This document shows, piece after piece, positions 46,731 to 57,695 of a DNA stretch of 64,000 nucleotides. Below the pieces are notes generated by a model. The model saw only the letters and a list, made by a program, of their open reading frames with translations. It was not told the origin of the DNA and made no database searches. The stretch is from contig JAPEVF010000050.1 in the NCBI GenBank assembly GCA_029747585.1, forward strand, positions 62,001 to 126,000, given 5' to 3'. Position numbers and translations under genes: made by a program. Position 1 is the stretch's first letter. Every line of letters starts with the position of its first letter. This DNA comes from Pleurotus djamor (lineage: Eukaryota; Basidiomycota; Agaricomycetes; Agaricales; Pleurotaceae).

Positions 46731-47795
46731 ATGGGCAAGCTTCATCTGAAGCGCACTCCTGAAGAAGAAGCCGAAAGACAACTTCGCAAGAGGCGCAAGA
46801 AAGAGAAACGCGAGGGGAAGAAGCGTCAGTATCACTCCGCCCAAGAACATCCACCTCCTCGACGCAAATGGGCCTCGGACGACGATGACGATGCTACCGA
46901 CGTATATGGCCCGGAGCCACCTTCTACGTCCAACGGGGGTGTCAAAGACGCACACGTACACCCTTTCCAGCCCGATTACGATGAAATCCGTGCACGATTA
47001 GAAGAGGAACAGTTCCGCGAGAAGATGTTCAGTGCGTTCGATGAGGACGAACGGTTGGATTCGCTCGAGGCAAACTTCAACGACTACAATCATATACCAG
47101 ATCGATGGCAAGACAATCGGACAGGACCTCGTAGGAGATTAAACGTCGACGAGGACGAGTTCTTACAAATGAATCCTCAACACATGGATGATGAAGAGTA
47201 TGCCGAATGGGTGCGGTTGGGGATGTATAGGAAGACCCACCGAGATGAATACGAGGAGAAGCAGAAGGAGAAGGCTAGGAAGAAGGAGAGGAAGGAGAAG
47301 GAGAAGGCAGCGAAGGAAGAGTCAGCTCGGTTGGAGAAGGAACTGGACATAGAAAGATCGAGGCGGAGGCAGGAGAAGGAGAGCTTGCATCTGCAAGCTG
47401 CGAAGGAGTTGTACGAAAGCAAGTGGGCCGCGTTACTGCGTCGCGACGGTGGGGGCGATGAAGAACTTGGTTTCGAAGATATACCATGGCCTCTGCTTGC
47501 CGCTTATCCCAAGGCAAAGAAACAGAAACGACGCGATGCCGGGGAGTCCCCGGCTATCAACTTGCAAGACGATTTCACTGCAGATGCTGTGGCCAAGTTC
47601 GTACTGCCCTCGTCTGACGCCTCTGACTCTGAAAAGGGACGGAAAGAAAAGTTGCGAGACACGATGCTTCGATTCCATCCGGATAAATTTGAAGGTCGGA
47701 TTATGGCTCGCGTGAGGGAAGTAGATAAACTTCGAGTTAGGGAAGCAGTCGGACAAGTAGCTAGATTGCTGAACGATCTTATGGGGGACAAATGA
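46731..47795 (+). CDS. NF-kappa-B inhibitor-like protein 1 (NFKBIL1) homolog
   Basis: Single exon, 354 residues from ATG 46731, chosen because it begins MGKLHLKRTPEEEAERQLRK, lies in a strong start context (GCCACCATGG), and lacks conserved sequence upstream. The first 35 residues are Lys/Arg-rich. The centre is a long charged helix (RKKERKEKEKAAKEE). The C-terminus contains the divergent J-like motif LRFHPDKFEGRIMARVREVD plus KLRVREAVGQVARLLNDL, the diagnostic end of the NFKBIL1/IKBL family. Ankyrin repeats found in the animal protein are absent, which is usual in fungi. The His-Pro-Asp of the J-domain is kept (HPD). In animals the protein is linked to splicing control; a nuclear role is inferred. 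Confidence 0.85.
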   Translation: MGKLHLKRTPEEEAERQLRKRRKKEKREGKKRQYHSAQEHPPPRRKWASDDDDDATDVYGPEPPSTSNGGVKDAHVHPFQPDYDEIRARLEEEQFREKMFSAFDEDERLDSLEANFNDYNHIPDRWQDNRTGPRRRLNVDEDEFLQMNPQHMDDEEYAEWVRLGMYRKTHRDEYEEKQKEKARKKERKEKEKAAKEESARLEKELDIERSRRRQEKESLHLQAAKELYESKWAALLRRDGGGDEELGFEDIPWPLLAAYPKAKKQKRRDAGESPAINLQDDFTADAVAKFVLPSSDASDSEKGRKEKLRDTMLRFHPDKFEGRIMARVREVDKLRVREAVGQVARLLNDLMGDK

Positions 47796-47916
47796 TCACG
47801 ATCACTACTAGCTACACACTTATTATAACTCGCGTCTCAGGACTTTGTCCTTGACCACCTAGGTGGAGAAGTCCAAGGACAACTGGAAGGAAGATCGGGC
47901 CATATTGGCGGTGACG

Positions 47917-48830
47917 TTAGGCTGAGGAAGGAGGTCAGCTATATCCATTCGCAAAGAAACCATGGACTGGGCTTACTCCTTGCAACGAGGCGACACACCC
48001 TTGTGGACACGTTAAACAATGACTAGAGGCAATAACGAGATAAACTTACCGACGATGACTGGGGAAGTTGGGATGCGGTTAATGCGAAACACAGCGCACC
48101 CTGCAATCTGTTGGGTACCAGTGATGTCTGCATCCTTGGGCTAAAGACCGTTGGTGAACATCAACAAACCGATAGAAACATCGTAGCACATACGCTGCGG
48201 GCCATGCGCATGCGGCAGGCACCATTCTCGACCACACCGGTCTGCTTGAGGTTCATCCTAGTCCAGTCTTGCTGATACTCTGCATTGTGGGAGAAGGCGC
48301 CATTTCCTCCGTTGTTGAACATGGAGAAGGTTTGCTTGAATTCGATTGCATCTAAGGAAGAGATGAGTATCGTGAAAAGAGAGCGGTGTGTTGAACGAGG
48401 CATACACTTGAACTCGTTTTCGTCTTGCCCGTTCTGTCCAGAACTAGGGAGTTGCGCAGTACCAGTCAACAGGTTGGGGACTATAGAGAGGTCTAAGACT
48501 TCCCAAGGCCCCGCAGCCTGATTGACGACGCAGCCCCCATCGCTGACGATAACGACGTAGACCATGCCACCGCTAGCGGTGAAGTTCGGGTCGGAAGGTT
48601 GGGCACCAGTGACATAGACATAGACTTGAGCAGTCCAGTTCACGTTCGCGTACTCTTTCCCACTACCATCGGCGGGGAGGAGAGAATCTTTGAGCATGGT
48701 AACGTCTTGGCTATGAAGAAGGACGAGAACATGAGTAACAATGCTGGGAGAAGGACGAGAGAGTCCCTACTATTTGAAGTAAGACGTTCCAACGGGGGGG
48801 AACAAGGTTGTTGACGTATCGGCTAGACAT
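47917..48830 (-). CDS. unrecognised protein, strong TATA promoter
   Basis: Spliced frame from ATG 48828-48830 (MSSRYVNNLVPPRW) to TAA 47917-47919, about five exons, about 215 residues. Visible segments are VTMLKDSLLPADGSGKEYAN, VNWTAQVYVYVTGAQPSDPN, GGMVYVVIVSDGGCVVNQ, GPWEVLDLSIVPNLLTG, FKQTFSMFNNGGNG and RINRIPTSPVIVA. Intron sites include donor GTATGCC near 48406 (joining EFK|Y) and acceptor at the CCCAAGGATGCAG exon. No signal peptide, TM helix or known domain is seen. The segment pattern looks all-beta. A TATATAAA box at 48917-48924 lies 87 bp upstream, unlike most housekeeping genes in this window. Probably an abundantly or conditionally expressed cytosolic protein. I do not recognise its family. 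Confidence 0.6.
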
Positions 48831-48916
48831 TGTGCTGTAAGGTGTAGAAGTTGAAAGTGTTTGTGTAGCAGAACTTTGAAGCGATGCTGAAGAAAACGAA
48901 AGACAAGACGATGGGG

Positions 48917-48924
48917 TTTATATA
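48917..48924 (-). promoter_or_regulatory. TATA box of the unrecognised gene at 48830
   Basis: On the minus strand this reads TATATAAA, preceded by GAGCC and followed by CCCC. It is 87 bp upstream of the start codon and is the clearest TATA box in the window besides that of PAL. Confidence 0.6.
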
Positions 48925-49861
48925 GGCTCAGTGTATGGATATCATGAGAACGGTGGCCCCAAAAGCATTGAGTCGATGCTTCGGTTTGGAATGCGAAGGG
49001 ATAGGACATTCTGGTACCATTCAATTGAATGCCGGCCGGCATACCAGGAGCAATGCTTTCATCCATGATGCTTTCGTGTAGTGGCCCTGATCGAAGTTCC
49101 AAAGTGAGAGTTGCGACAGAAATAGCGAGACGGCAGTGATTCAGCACCGATGTGCATAGTCGCGATTGTCGATGAGGAGACTCTTTTTCAGAGAAAAACA
49201 CTAGTAGAAGGGAAGCCAGTACGACTACTTCCGCGCCTGATTTGTGGTATCGAGAAACAGTATCGTGTTGTGAGCAAGAGTAGGAAAGGAATTGACTCTG
49301 AGGCTTTTCGCTGGATAGTGAAAACTCTCATCCAGCGGTGAGCATGAGAAACGTTTCTTGCATCGCGCGGGATTGCTGGAGCACCGAAGGTCAGAGTTAT
49401 GTTTGACGAAGTTGGAACCTGAAGAAGCCAGCGAACAGAATTCACTGACATTTCGGTGGCGAGCAGGTTCAAGTAATTAGCCGATTCATACATGAGCGGG
49501 AGCCGGCCAGTGCGGGGCCCATAGACCAGATTTCTTATTTGCATGTGTTTGATACAGTGGACTACGGCGGTCCCACACTCACAGTCAACACCGACTAATC
49601 GACATCACCTCCCTCAAGACATCCGGCAACGACTCGAACGGCGACAAAAATGGGCTCTACAAGGTGAGAAACCGATTCTCCAGCGTATTCTGCGAAGGAT
49701 TCTGTGTCGATGGTGTGGAGAAATGGATTGGGTGGGCTGGATTGGCTTGGGGCACTTTGGATGACGCTTGCTGGATGATGATGGATATACGAAACTTTTG
49801 CTGGTCTCGCTTTCGTCTTTCGCCTGGACACTATCTCTTTCGAACCCAATACTCATCCAAG
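48925..49861. other. intergenic, no gene seen
   Basis: Divergent space between the gene starting at 48830 (-) and the ribosomal protein gene starting at 49862 (+). Open frames of up to 143 codons on the minus strand (48770-49201) and 118 codons (49188-49544) have no domain and overlap the TATA box of the upstream gene. They are judged to be chance frames. Confidence 0.4.
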
Positions 49862-50344
49862 ATGTCGCACAGACTATACTCCAAGGGCCGTGTTTTGGGA
49901 CACAAGCGGGCTAAGCGCAACTCTCGTCCCAACACCTCTCTCATCCAAATCGAGGGTGTTGCCACCAAGGAAGATGCCCAATTCTACCTCGGAAAGGTGT
50001 GTTCACGCAGGCGCTCTGTCTCTCAAGGACCAATATTGATGGCGTGCGATGTAGCGTATCGCCTACGTTTACAAGGCGAAGAAGGAGGTTCAGGGCTCGA
50101 AGATTCGTGTTATCTGGGGGTGAGCTGCGCTCGTCCAGCTTTCGTGTCTTGAATACTTATGTCGATCTTGCTAGACGCGTAACACGGCCACACGGAAACT
50201 CTGGTGTCGTCAAATCAAAATTCCGATCCAACCTTCCTCCCCATGCCTTCGGCGCCAACGTTCGTGTGGTAGGTCATAGATCGACTATTCTCGCCGACCT
50301 CTACTCATTAGCATTACCAGATGCTTTACCCCTCGAACATCTGA
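49862..50344 (+). CDS. RPL33: 60S ribosomal protein L33 (eL33, L35Ae)
   Basis: Component of the large ribosomal subunit. Four exons give about 110 residues. Exon 1 (49862-49996) encodes [20 protein letters not shown], then [20 protein letters not shown]. The next exon encodes [20 protein letters not shown] and WG, then [31 protein letters not shown], and the last exon is only ATGCTTTACCCCTCGAACATC (MLYPSNI), stop 50342-50344. The terminal MLYPSxI and the RPHGNSG motif are family diagnostic. Introns start at 49997 (GTGTGT), 50118 (GTGAGC) and 50269 (GTAGGT). Introns clustered in a short ribosomal gene are typical. The start is fixed by the conserved N-terminus. Confidence 0.94.
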
Positions 50345-50678
50345 GCTACTCCTTTGAGCGTATATTAGTATGCCCACCCATTGCCCACCCATTATGTCGC
50401 AATATACATATTCGCATGCCCTATGCTGTTCCTTACAAACCAGCAATACAATACTGAACATCCAAGTTCTTTCAAATTCTCAAACTTTACCTCGTCGTCT
50501 CTTGCTAGGTTGACTGTATATTGTACATATGTTCACGAAGTCCTACCACTGGCCAGGACCGGTTACATGATCCGTTCCATGTTCCGGGACGGCCTACAAT
50601 GTGAATTCGTAGAGTTTTTGGTGGACGGAAGTCTCCTAAGTCCTAACCACTTTGCTTTCCTCCTCCTACGACTCAAAT
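50345..50678. other. intergenic, no gene seen
   Basis: 3' flank of RPL33 and promoter of the glutaryl-CoA dehydrogenase gene. It contains open frames from 50381 but they overlap the next start and lack similarity. No TATA box was identified. Confidence 0.4.
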
Positions 50679-52688
50679 ATGTTATCTTCCCAAAGTCTCC
50701 GTCTCTCTACACGCTCATGTGCCCGAGTTGCTCGTCAGGCAACAGGCGCTCGATACGCCTCCGGTATGAACCTGTTCTCCGAGCCCCTACATACCTTGCT
50801 TACCCACAATGATCAGGCCTCGTCAAATTTAACAAGGAGGTACGCTGACTATCTTTGCTAGGAACCCTATTCTCAAATTCAACTACACTAGGACCCTTTG
50901 AACCTGGAGTCTCTTCTAACTGAGGAGGAAATTGCTATCCGGTAAGTCCGACGCGTTCAGACTAGTCTTGCGCAGATCCCTCATCTTCCCAAGTGACACT
51001 GCGCGCGAATATTGTCAAGTGAGCAACACCCGTAGCCTCCGTTACCCATGACCATCCTAACCTTTTGTGTAGGAGAAGTTGCTTCCCCGCGTTCTCCACC
51101 AATGGCGCACAGAAGGTACGCTTCCATGGGTCGATGACATACCTCTCGGCTAAATGTTCTCATCAGAGTGGGATGGAGACATTCTCAAGGAGATGGGCTC
51201 TCTAGGCTTGCTTGGGCCAACGATCTCTGGGTATGGCTGCGCGGGAGCTAGCTATGTCGCTTATGGTCTCATTGCTCGTGAAGTCGAACGGTCAGTTTAA
51301 CCCTTTCGCTCCAGTTCTACTCAACCCATTCGGCTTGCTTCCCCGGCTCCCCTTTACAGTATTGACTCGGGATATCGCTCCACTGCCTCTGTCCAGTCAT
51401 CCTTGGTTATGCATCCTATCAATGAGTTTGGAACGGATGCTCAGAAAGAGAAGTTCCTACCTAGGTTGGGTGAGTGGCAACAGTATATCTCGGTAACTCG
51501 TGGAATTGACTTCATAATATCTCATAGCCAAGGGAGAGCTTGTCGGAGCCTTCGTAAGTTCTCACTACCGCCCAAGACCTCGTTCACCTTGAACCTTTAC
51601 ATGGATTAGGGTCTAACGGAACCCAACCACGGCTCCGACCCAGCGGGTATGGAGACTGTTGCTGAAGAGGTCGATGGTGGCTTCGTCATCAACGGTAGCA
51701 AGACTTGGATCACCAACGCGCCAGCTGCGTACGTAACGTCTCTGAAATTTATCAAACACGAATTTTAACAGTCTTGGACTGGCCTTTCGTCTGCAGAGAT
51801 GTTTTCGTGGTTTGGGCTCGTTGCAAGTGGGATAACAGAGTCCGTGGATTCCTCCTCGAAAAGGTGATACTGACTCCACTCTTAATGTCTCTTAGCTAAC
51901 ATCTAACATGTGCTGCATCGTACTAGGGAATGAAAGGGCTCACTGCTCCTCCTATCAAAAACAAAGTCGCCCTCCGTGTGTCTACCACTGGTTCAATCTT
52001 CATGGACAACGTCCGCGTCTCTCACGACGCTCTGCTCCCCAAATCCAACGGCCTCAGCTCCGCATTTTCCTGTCTGAACTCCGCACGGTACGTTTCAATC
52101 TACACCCTTTACCCCTTGACGTCTTCTCATCCCATTTCGTCTCACGTAGATACGGTATCTCCTGGGGTGTCATGGGCTCCCTCGAAGACTGTATCAACAG
52201 AACACGCGACTACGCCTTAGAGCGTCATCAATTCAAACGCACCCTCGCTTCCTTCCAGCTCGTCCAAAAGAAACTCGTCGACGCGCAAACTGAAGTTTCT
52301 CTTGGCCTGTTGGCTAGTTTACAAGTTGGGCGGTTGAAGGATGCTGGTCAACTCGCTCCTGAAATGATCAGTATGGTGAAGAGGAATAACTGCGGGAAGG
52401 CCCTTCAACATTCGAGGATAGTGCTTGATATTTTGGGTGGAAATGCTGCCGCTGATGAGTACGTGCTTTTCCTTGATGCGTTCTGTCGATTTTGACCGGG
52501 CCACTAGGTACCACGTCGGTCGACATGTCGCTAACCTTCAAGTCACCAATACGTATGAAGGTAGGCATATTCATCGATTTAAATTGCTTCTTTTGACGCT
52601 GAACCACTCTTCCATCTCAGGGACTAACGATATCCACGCACTCATCTTGGGCAAAGCAATGACCGATATACAAGCGTTTGCTAATTAA
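50679..52688 (+). CDS. glutaryl-CoA dehydrogenase, mitochondrial
   Basis: FAD enzyme that dehydrogenates and decarboxylates glutaryl-CoA to crotonyl-CoA in lysine and tryptophan degradation. The protein begins [20 protein letters not shown], a mitochondrial presequence, then [20 protein letters not shown] and [15 protein letters not shown]. The acyl-CoA dehydrogenase core shows [60 protein letters not shown] and [15 protein letters not shown]. The catalytic glutamate lies in [20 protein letters not shown]. About 12 exons, several tiny (for example 50993-51018). GCDH-specific SSLVMHPI and [15 protein letters not shown] distinguish it from general acyl-CoA dehydrogenases. Start 50679 is chosen because it opens the presequence; an in-frame ATG at 50652 is also possible. 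About 420 residues. Confidence 0.92.
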
Positions 52689-53904
52689 TGATACTATGAA
52701 CCGATCATAGAAGCCTCAATACAAGACTTCAATAATAAAATTTAAACAGATTGCATATCAGCGACCGAACGAGTAAGGAGGCTTCCAGGGCGAGTCGTCA
52801 TGCATACGCAAGGATGATATTAGGCGATTCCCAAGGGACTCCCACAATTGGTTCGGTTGCCATGAACTCTGCGATCCTTGGTTGCACTGTCATTTCGGCT
52901 GGAGAGCAAAGCGAACGCCTCCGTGACTTCTTGCTCTCCGCGTCGACGGTTGACATGTGGGCAGGCTATTCGAGTAAGCGCACCACAAACCTGATATGGC
53001 CAGCCCTCAACCAAAGTATGGTGATGGTAAGTCGAGTCCGATGGGCTGTGCCTTGACAGCGTCGGCGAACGGCCTTAATCCCCTCGCATGCCCGGTTTTC
53101 TTCTGATCTCTCGGGATTGTCTTGGGATGTCTATCTCCTTGAGATGATCTTGAGGTTGATTAGCACAAAACATAGGCGACGCACGTTGGCATGCGAAACG
53201 GGCCTTGTAAGATTAGGCGTCTGATGGATGAATCTCTCCAAGGTTTGTCGACTGATTGGAAAATCGATGGAGACGCACGCTGATTCAGTTGACCCCCTCT
53301 CAAAGGCAGTTTGACACAACCTTTGGCCATCTAAGGCAGTGACCCACCTGTTCATCATTGTGTTACAGGGGGAAAGATGCCACCGGTTGAGAGAGTAACA
53401 CTTCTATTCAATGGCACTTTGCCTCTTTTCAAGTGAAGCGGTATGGAGAGAAGTGCTGACGGCTGTCCTGTATCCGGTTCTGCAGCGCTCGAGAAGAGAA
53501 GTACTTGAAGCTTGATGCATGATGTCTTACACTGCATCCGTTGAATGTGCGATTTCTGCGGGATATGGCAGACTCTGAACTTATCGCGAATGGTTGGTAG
53601 GAAAAACACCAAGATGCCAAGTTTATGAACGAACTTCCAACAGTTGGGATTTGATACAATTTATTCCATCAGCAAAGTGGAAACTTTGAGATAGTAGTCA
53701 CGGCAGAAACGGTTGAGGTAGAAACGTCGGCGCTAGAAGACGTGAGCATGAGACTGACTCATTTATGTGCATGACTAGCATCGTGGGAATGGTGGATATC
53801 TCATAAATGCGATTGACCGTCCGAGAGCGCATGGCTTAGCGATCCGTTTCTTCTCCCCACCAACTGCGTCCTGCGCGCCTCAGGCGTCCTCCAGATCGTC
53901 AGCC
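52689..53904. other. 1.2-kb intergenic stretch, no gene seen
   Basis: Between GCDH and NMNAT. The longest open frames (52751-53056 +, 53355-53612 -) have no recognisable similarity and cannot be extended by splice sites. A/T-rich near 52690-52745 (GCDH 3' UTR). No repeat relation to the downstream tandem units was seen. Confidence 0.4.
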
Positions 53905-55119
53905 ATGTCGGCCCCGGAGTACTCGCCCAGCGACTTCACGAACCCGCCAGACTATTCCTTCCCTACTCATCGCCTAACTCGGACCCTGCGAGATTCTCAG
54001 AAGACTCCTGTCGTCTTTGTGGCCTGTGGCTCGTTCAGCCCTGTCACCTATCTGCACATGAGAATGTTCGAGATGGCGAGGGACTACGTCCGGCACAATA
54101 CCGACTTCGAGATCATTGGAGGTTATCTCAGTCCTGTCAGTGACCAGTACAAGAAACCCGGTCTGCTGAACGCACACCACCGGTGAGTAATGCGATGCGG
54201 TTTTAGAAGGACTAGGAACTATGGAATCGCCTTTTTCTGCAACGGCGATGCGTGCGGCACGATAACATTGTCCGCGGCAATCGTCTATCCGGGTCTTGCA
54301 TAAATTAGGCAACCCCTTCCGGAAGGCTTGACCACCAGACACGCATATAATCGCCTTTTCTCGTTCTTCATATACGTTAGAATTTCATTGCTGATGCCTT
54401 TTTTCCTCGTAGAGTGGGCATGTGTAACCTTGCTGCTCAGGAGTCTTCCTCCTGGATCATGGTGGACAGCTGGGAAGCATATCAATCTTACCAGAGAACT
54501 GCGGTGGTACTCGATCATTTTGACTATGAAATCAACCAAGTCATGGGCGGGGTGCACACCAGCGATGGCGAGCATCGCAATGTACGGATTATGCTTCTCG
54601 CAGGATCAGACCTTATCGGGACCATGAGCGAGCCTGGGGTTTGGAGTTACAACGACGTATGAGTTCCACATGATCTCTTCGTGTTCTCCCTCCCTTATGC
54701 GCACGAAAAATTAGCTCGACCACATCTTGGGAAAGTACGGTACCTTCATCATCGAACGCGCAGGCTCGGCCATGGATCAAGCTACCGATAGTCTCGCAAG
54801 ATGGCGTCATAATATCTACATGGTTCCTCAGCTCATCCAAAATGATGTTTCCAGCACGAAGGTATTTGTCACCTCGATCATTTATGTGACAGCGTTTTCA
54901 AATGTAGAGTAGGTCCGCTTGTTCCTCCGCAGGGGTCTATCCGTCCGGTACCTGTTGCCCTCTGCTGTGGTCGATTACATAGAGGAGCATGGGTTATATC
55001 AAGATGAAGCTTTGTCTCACTCGAACTCAAGCTCAAATGATCGAGACAGAGATAAGAGCAAGGAAACAGCACGACCCAAGGTTGACTCTTCCGCCAGTCG
55101 GAACTCCGTTCAAGCATAG
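53905..55119 (+). CDS. NMA1: nicotinamide/nicotinate mononucleotide adenylyltransferase (NMNAT)
   Basis: Joins NMN or NaMN with ATP to form NAD or NaAD, the final shared step of NAD synthesis. Exon 1 (53905-54183) encodes VVFVACGSFSPVTYLHMRMF, the ATP-binding motif of the family (GSFNPxTxxH type), followed by EMARDYVRHNTDFEIIGGYL and SPVSDQYKKPGLLNAHHR. Exon 2 (54414-54655) has VGMCNLAAQESSSWIMVDSW, YQSYQRTAVVLDHF and RIMLLAGSDLIGTM. Then LDHILGKYGTFIIERAGSA follows. The conserved SSTKVR motif is split at Lys by an intron (54861-54913). It ends with VDYIEEHGLYQDEAL and an Arg/Asp/Ser tail, stop 55117-55119. Four exons, about 300 residues, intact. Followed at 55605 by a transporter that may supply its substrate precursor. 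Confidence 0.92.
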
Positions 55120-55604
55120 CCCTGACATCGTGAGTTTTCTCTCCATTGAGGGCACGGTAGGGTTCATTCATATCCCACAGGTTCAATGAAAATATGTTTA
55201 TAGTATACTATATTGGCCTTTAGCCTATTGTCGGCAGGACACTCTACTGTAACACTTGTCCATCGCTTCTATTCGGGAAATCGCACATCACTAGACCTTC
55301 GCATTTGCTGGCGACCTGAGGTGACATGCTAAGAATTGCGACACCCCGACTTTGTAGGGACCCTCAAGTTCACCTCTCCGTCAGGCATGGCGGTTACGTG
55401 AGTACTGCTAGCTGTCTGACTTCGCGATCTTCCGAGTAACTCGACCCCTGCCGTTGAGAGCGTGCAACGCATCCTGCAGCTGTATGCAAATGGAAACGTC
55501 GACTCAACGCTGTGAATGAACATGACAAGAGCGCACTCCTTCGTTGTATTTAGGTCAGAAAGTTGAAACTGGTCGCGTCGTCTGTTTTCCGCTTCACTAA
55601 TTTC
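55120..55604. promoter_or_regulatory. spacer between NMNAT and transporter 1, conserved in all units
   Basis: Non-coding 485 bp between the NMNAT stop and transporter 1. It contains CCTTTAGCCT (near 55217) and GCTTCTATTCGGGAAA (near 55265), which recur at matching positions in units 2 and 3, about 380-390 bp upstream of each transporter ATG. Probably holds the transporter promoter; part may be NMNAT 3' UTR. Confidence 0.55.
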
Positions 55605-57695
55605 ATGTCTACTACGAAGGCATCCTCTTCTAGTCTTACTCTACACGGCAACGCTGGCGCCGATACAGCAGAGAACATCGAAGAAAGGAAGGCCATGTAA
55701 GGATCGCCTCCCTAATTTCGCCTCCCTTGTCATTAATTGGCCTATCCCAACAGACGTCAAGTTGACTTTCGTCTAGTACCTATCCTCAGTCTCCTCTTCG
55801 CCATCACCACCCTCGACGATGCCAATTTTGGTCTTGCTTTCGTGGCAGGGATGGACTCTGATCTGGTGCGTCCTACCACTTTCGTTAAAATTAGCCCCTT
55901 CATAACCTTGAGGCCAGCAACTCACCGTGAGCAATCGGTACAGCTTGGTGTCCAGTCTGTATTCTTTCAGCTATCCCGTTGGGTGCGTTATCTTTTGGAA
56001 ATCTACAGTTGCCTTTTTTCTTGACTTTTGTTTCGTCGGCACTTGCACTTTTAGAGAAATACTAGGACTCTTTTTCATTCCTCTCCTTGGACCCCGCTTA
56101 TTGATCACCCTGTGTATGGTCATTTGGGGCTCAATACAAGTGGGCATGGGGTTCATCACTGACTGGAGATATATGGCCCTATGTAGAGCCCTGCTTGGCT
56201 TCGTGGAAGTCAGTAGAGGTGCCTGATGAGTTTCCCTCAGAGTCGCTCTTAATTTACTCCTCTAGGGACCCGTCTACCCCGCGATCATCTTCCTGATCAG
56301 TGCTTGGTATGTCTTCAATCAACTGAGTACCGAGAACTTCCTGATTTCCTTTGGCTAGGTATACGAAGTACGAGGTTCAGCGTCGGTAAATCTTTATTGG
56401 GACCTTCAAACTACTTCACAGCTATAAACACCTCAATCTACAGGGTAGCCGCACTAAGTGCCGTGGGCTACATTTCGATGGCATTTGGCCCGATTTTGGC
56501 ATTCGCTTTGGTTCGTCTTGATGGTGCGAGGGCATTGCGTGGTTGGTCTTGGATATTTGTGAGTTTGATCAGTACCAGATACGATTCAATACGCTGCTCA
56601 AATGTAATGTGCAGGTAGTTGAAGGAGCCCTTACCGCTGGTTGTGGTGTCCTGGCTTTGATAGTCGTCCCCGGATTCCCACAAGAGAATACATTCCTGAC
56701 CGCATCCCAAACGAAACTCGTTCTCAAGCGCATTGCTACTGACTCGATACCAGACAAAGGAACTCTCAAAACAATCCTCCATGATCTCAAAGACTGGGTC
56801 CTTTGGGCGCATGGGTTCATGCTCTTCTGTTCCTTCGTGCCTAGTATAGCTATGATGTGAGCACATTTAGTCTCGCCTCGTTTATCTGATACTCGGCGGG
56901 ATTTACACAGCGTTCAACCTAGATTCTTTTTGCCAGTCATTCTATCCGGGATGGGGTGGTCGGGAACGCGTTCATTACTGATGGTCAGTACCTCGACCAT
57001 CTTCATCGTTGGTTGATACTAACGACGTATTCAGAGCGCCCCTCCTTACTTATTTGCGGTGAGTTGTATAGAAAAATCTTTCGCTCAATGCTGACATGCT
57101 TTCAGTCGATCTCTGCCGTGTTGATTGGCTGGTGGTCGGATAAACAGCAAATGCGTGCACCGTTTATCGCTGGACAAGGGATCATGTCTCTAGTTGGACT
57201 CATCATGACCGCGTTTGCGCACTCTAGCGTTGTGAGGTATCTAGGTGCATTCTTCTTCCACGAGTCCTGTTCTATCCTGCGTGCTTACTGATTTACCTTC
57301 ACAGGCATTTTCCTTCTCGTCGCAGGGTCAACGGGCTCTCTCCCGTCCATAATGGCTTATGTACGTCGCAATCTTTGACATTTCCTGCCCATTTCCTACT
57401 AACCGTCTTGTAACTTTAGTCTACAAATAACGCATGCACATATTCCAAAAGAGCGACTTCATTAGTTCTGACCGTGGCCTTAGGAAGTATAGGCGGCGTT
57501 GCTACCGTCAACCTCTTCCAGGAGAAGGATGCACCCCATTACCTGCCTGGGCTGTGCTTTGCTATTGGGTGCCAAGGACTACTCTTAATACTCCTGCTTC
57601 TCACGACGATACACTATCGACGCATGAACAATTCAGTCCGTTCAGGAAAGGTGGATAACATCGAGGGTCAGCCAGGGTTCTTGTACACACTTTGA
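55605..57695 (+). CDS. MFS transporter, anion:cation symporter family (Dal5/Tna1-like), copy 1
   Basis: From ATG 55605 (MSTTKASSSSLTLHGNAG). About 12 exons splice into one frame of about 460 residues with roughly 12 TM helices. Landmarks: RQVDFRLVPILSLLFAITTL (TM1), DDANFGLAFVAGMDSDL, NRYSLVSSLYSFSYPVG, REILGLFFIPLLGPRLLITL, ISAWYTKYEVQRR, GWSWIFVVEGALTAGCGVLA, LLIGWWSDKQQMRAPFIAGQ and DAPHYLPGLCFAIGCQGL, with stop 57693-57695. The WYTKYEVQRR and GWSWIFxxEGALT motifs are diagnostic of the ACS family, which includes allantoate (Dal5), nicotinate (Tna1), pantothenate and biotin permeases. Position beside NMNAT favours nicotinate or another NAD precursor, by inference. In TM1 the usual Asp-Arg-x-Asn reads Asp-Asp-Ala-Asn. 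Confidence 0.88.

Noticed and set aside
47917..48830. Possible endogenous viral gene
   Set aside because: It has several canonical introns and its own TATA promoter, and I recognise no viral motif.
48770..49201. 143-codon minus-strand open frame
   Set aside because: It runs through the TATA box and start of the neighbouring gene in another frame and has no domain.
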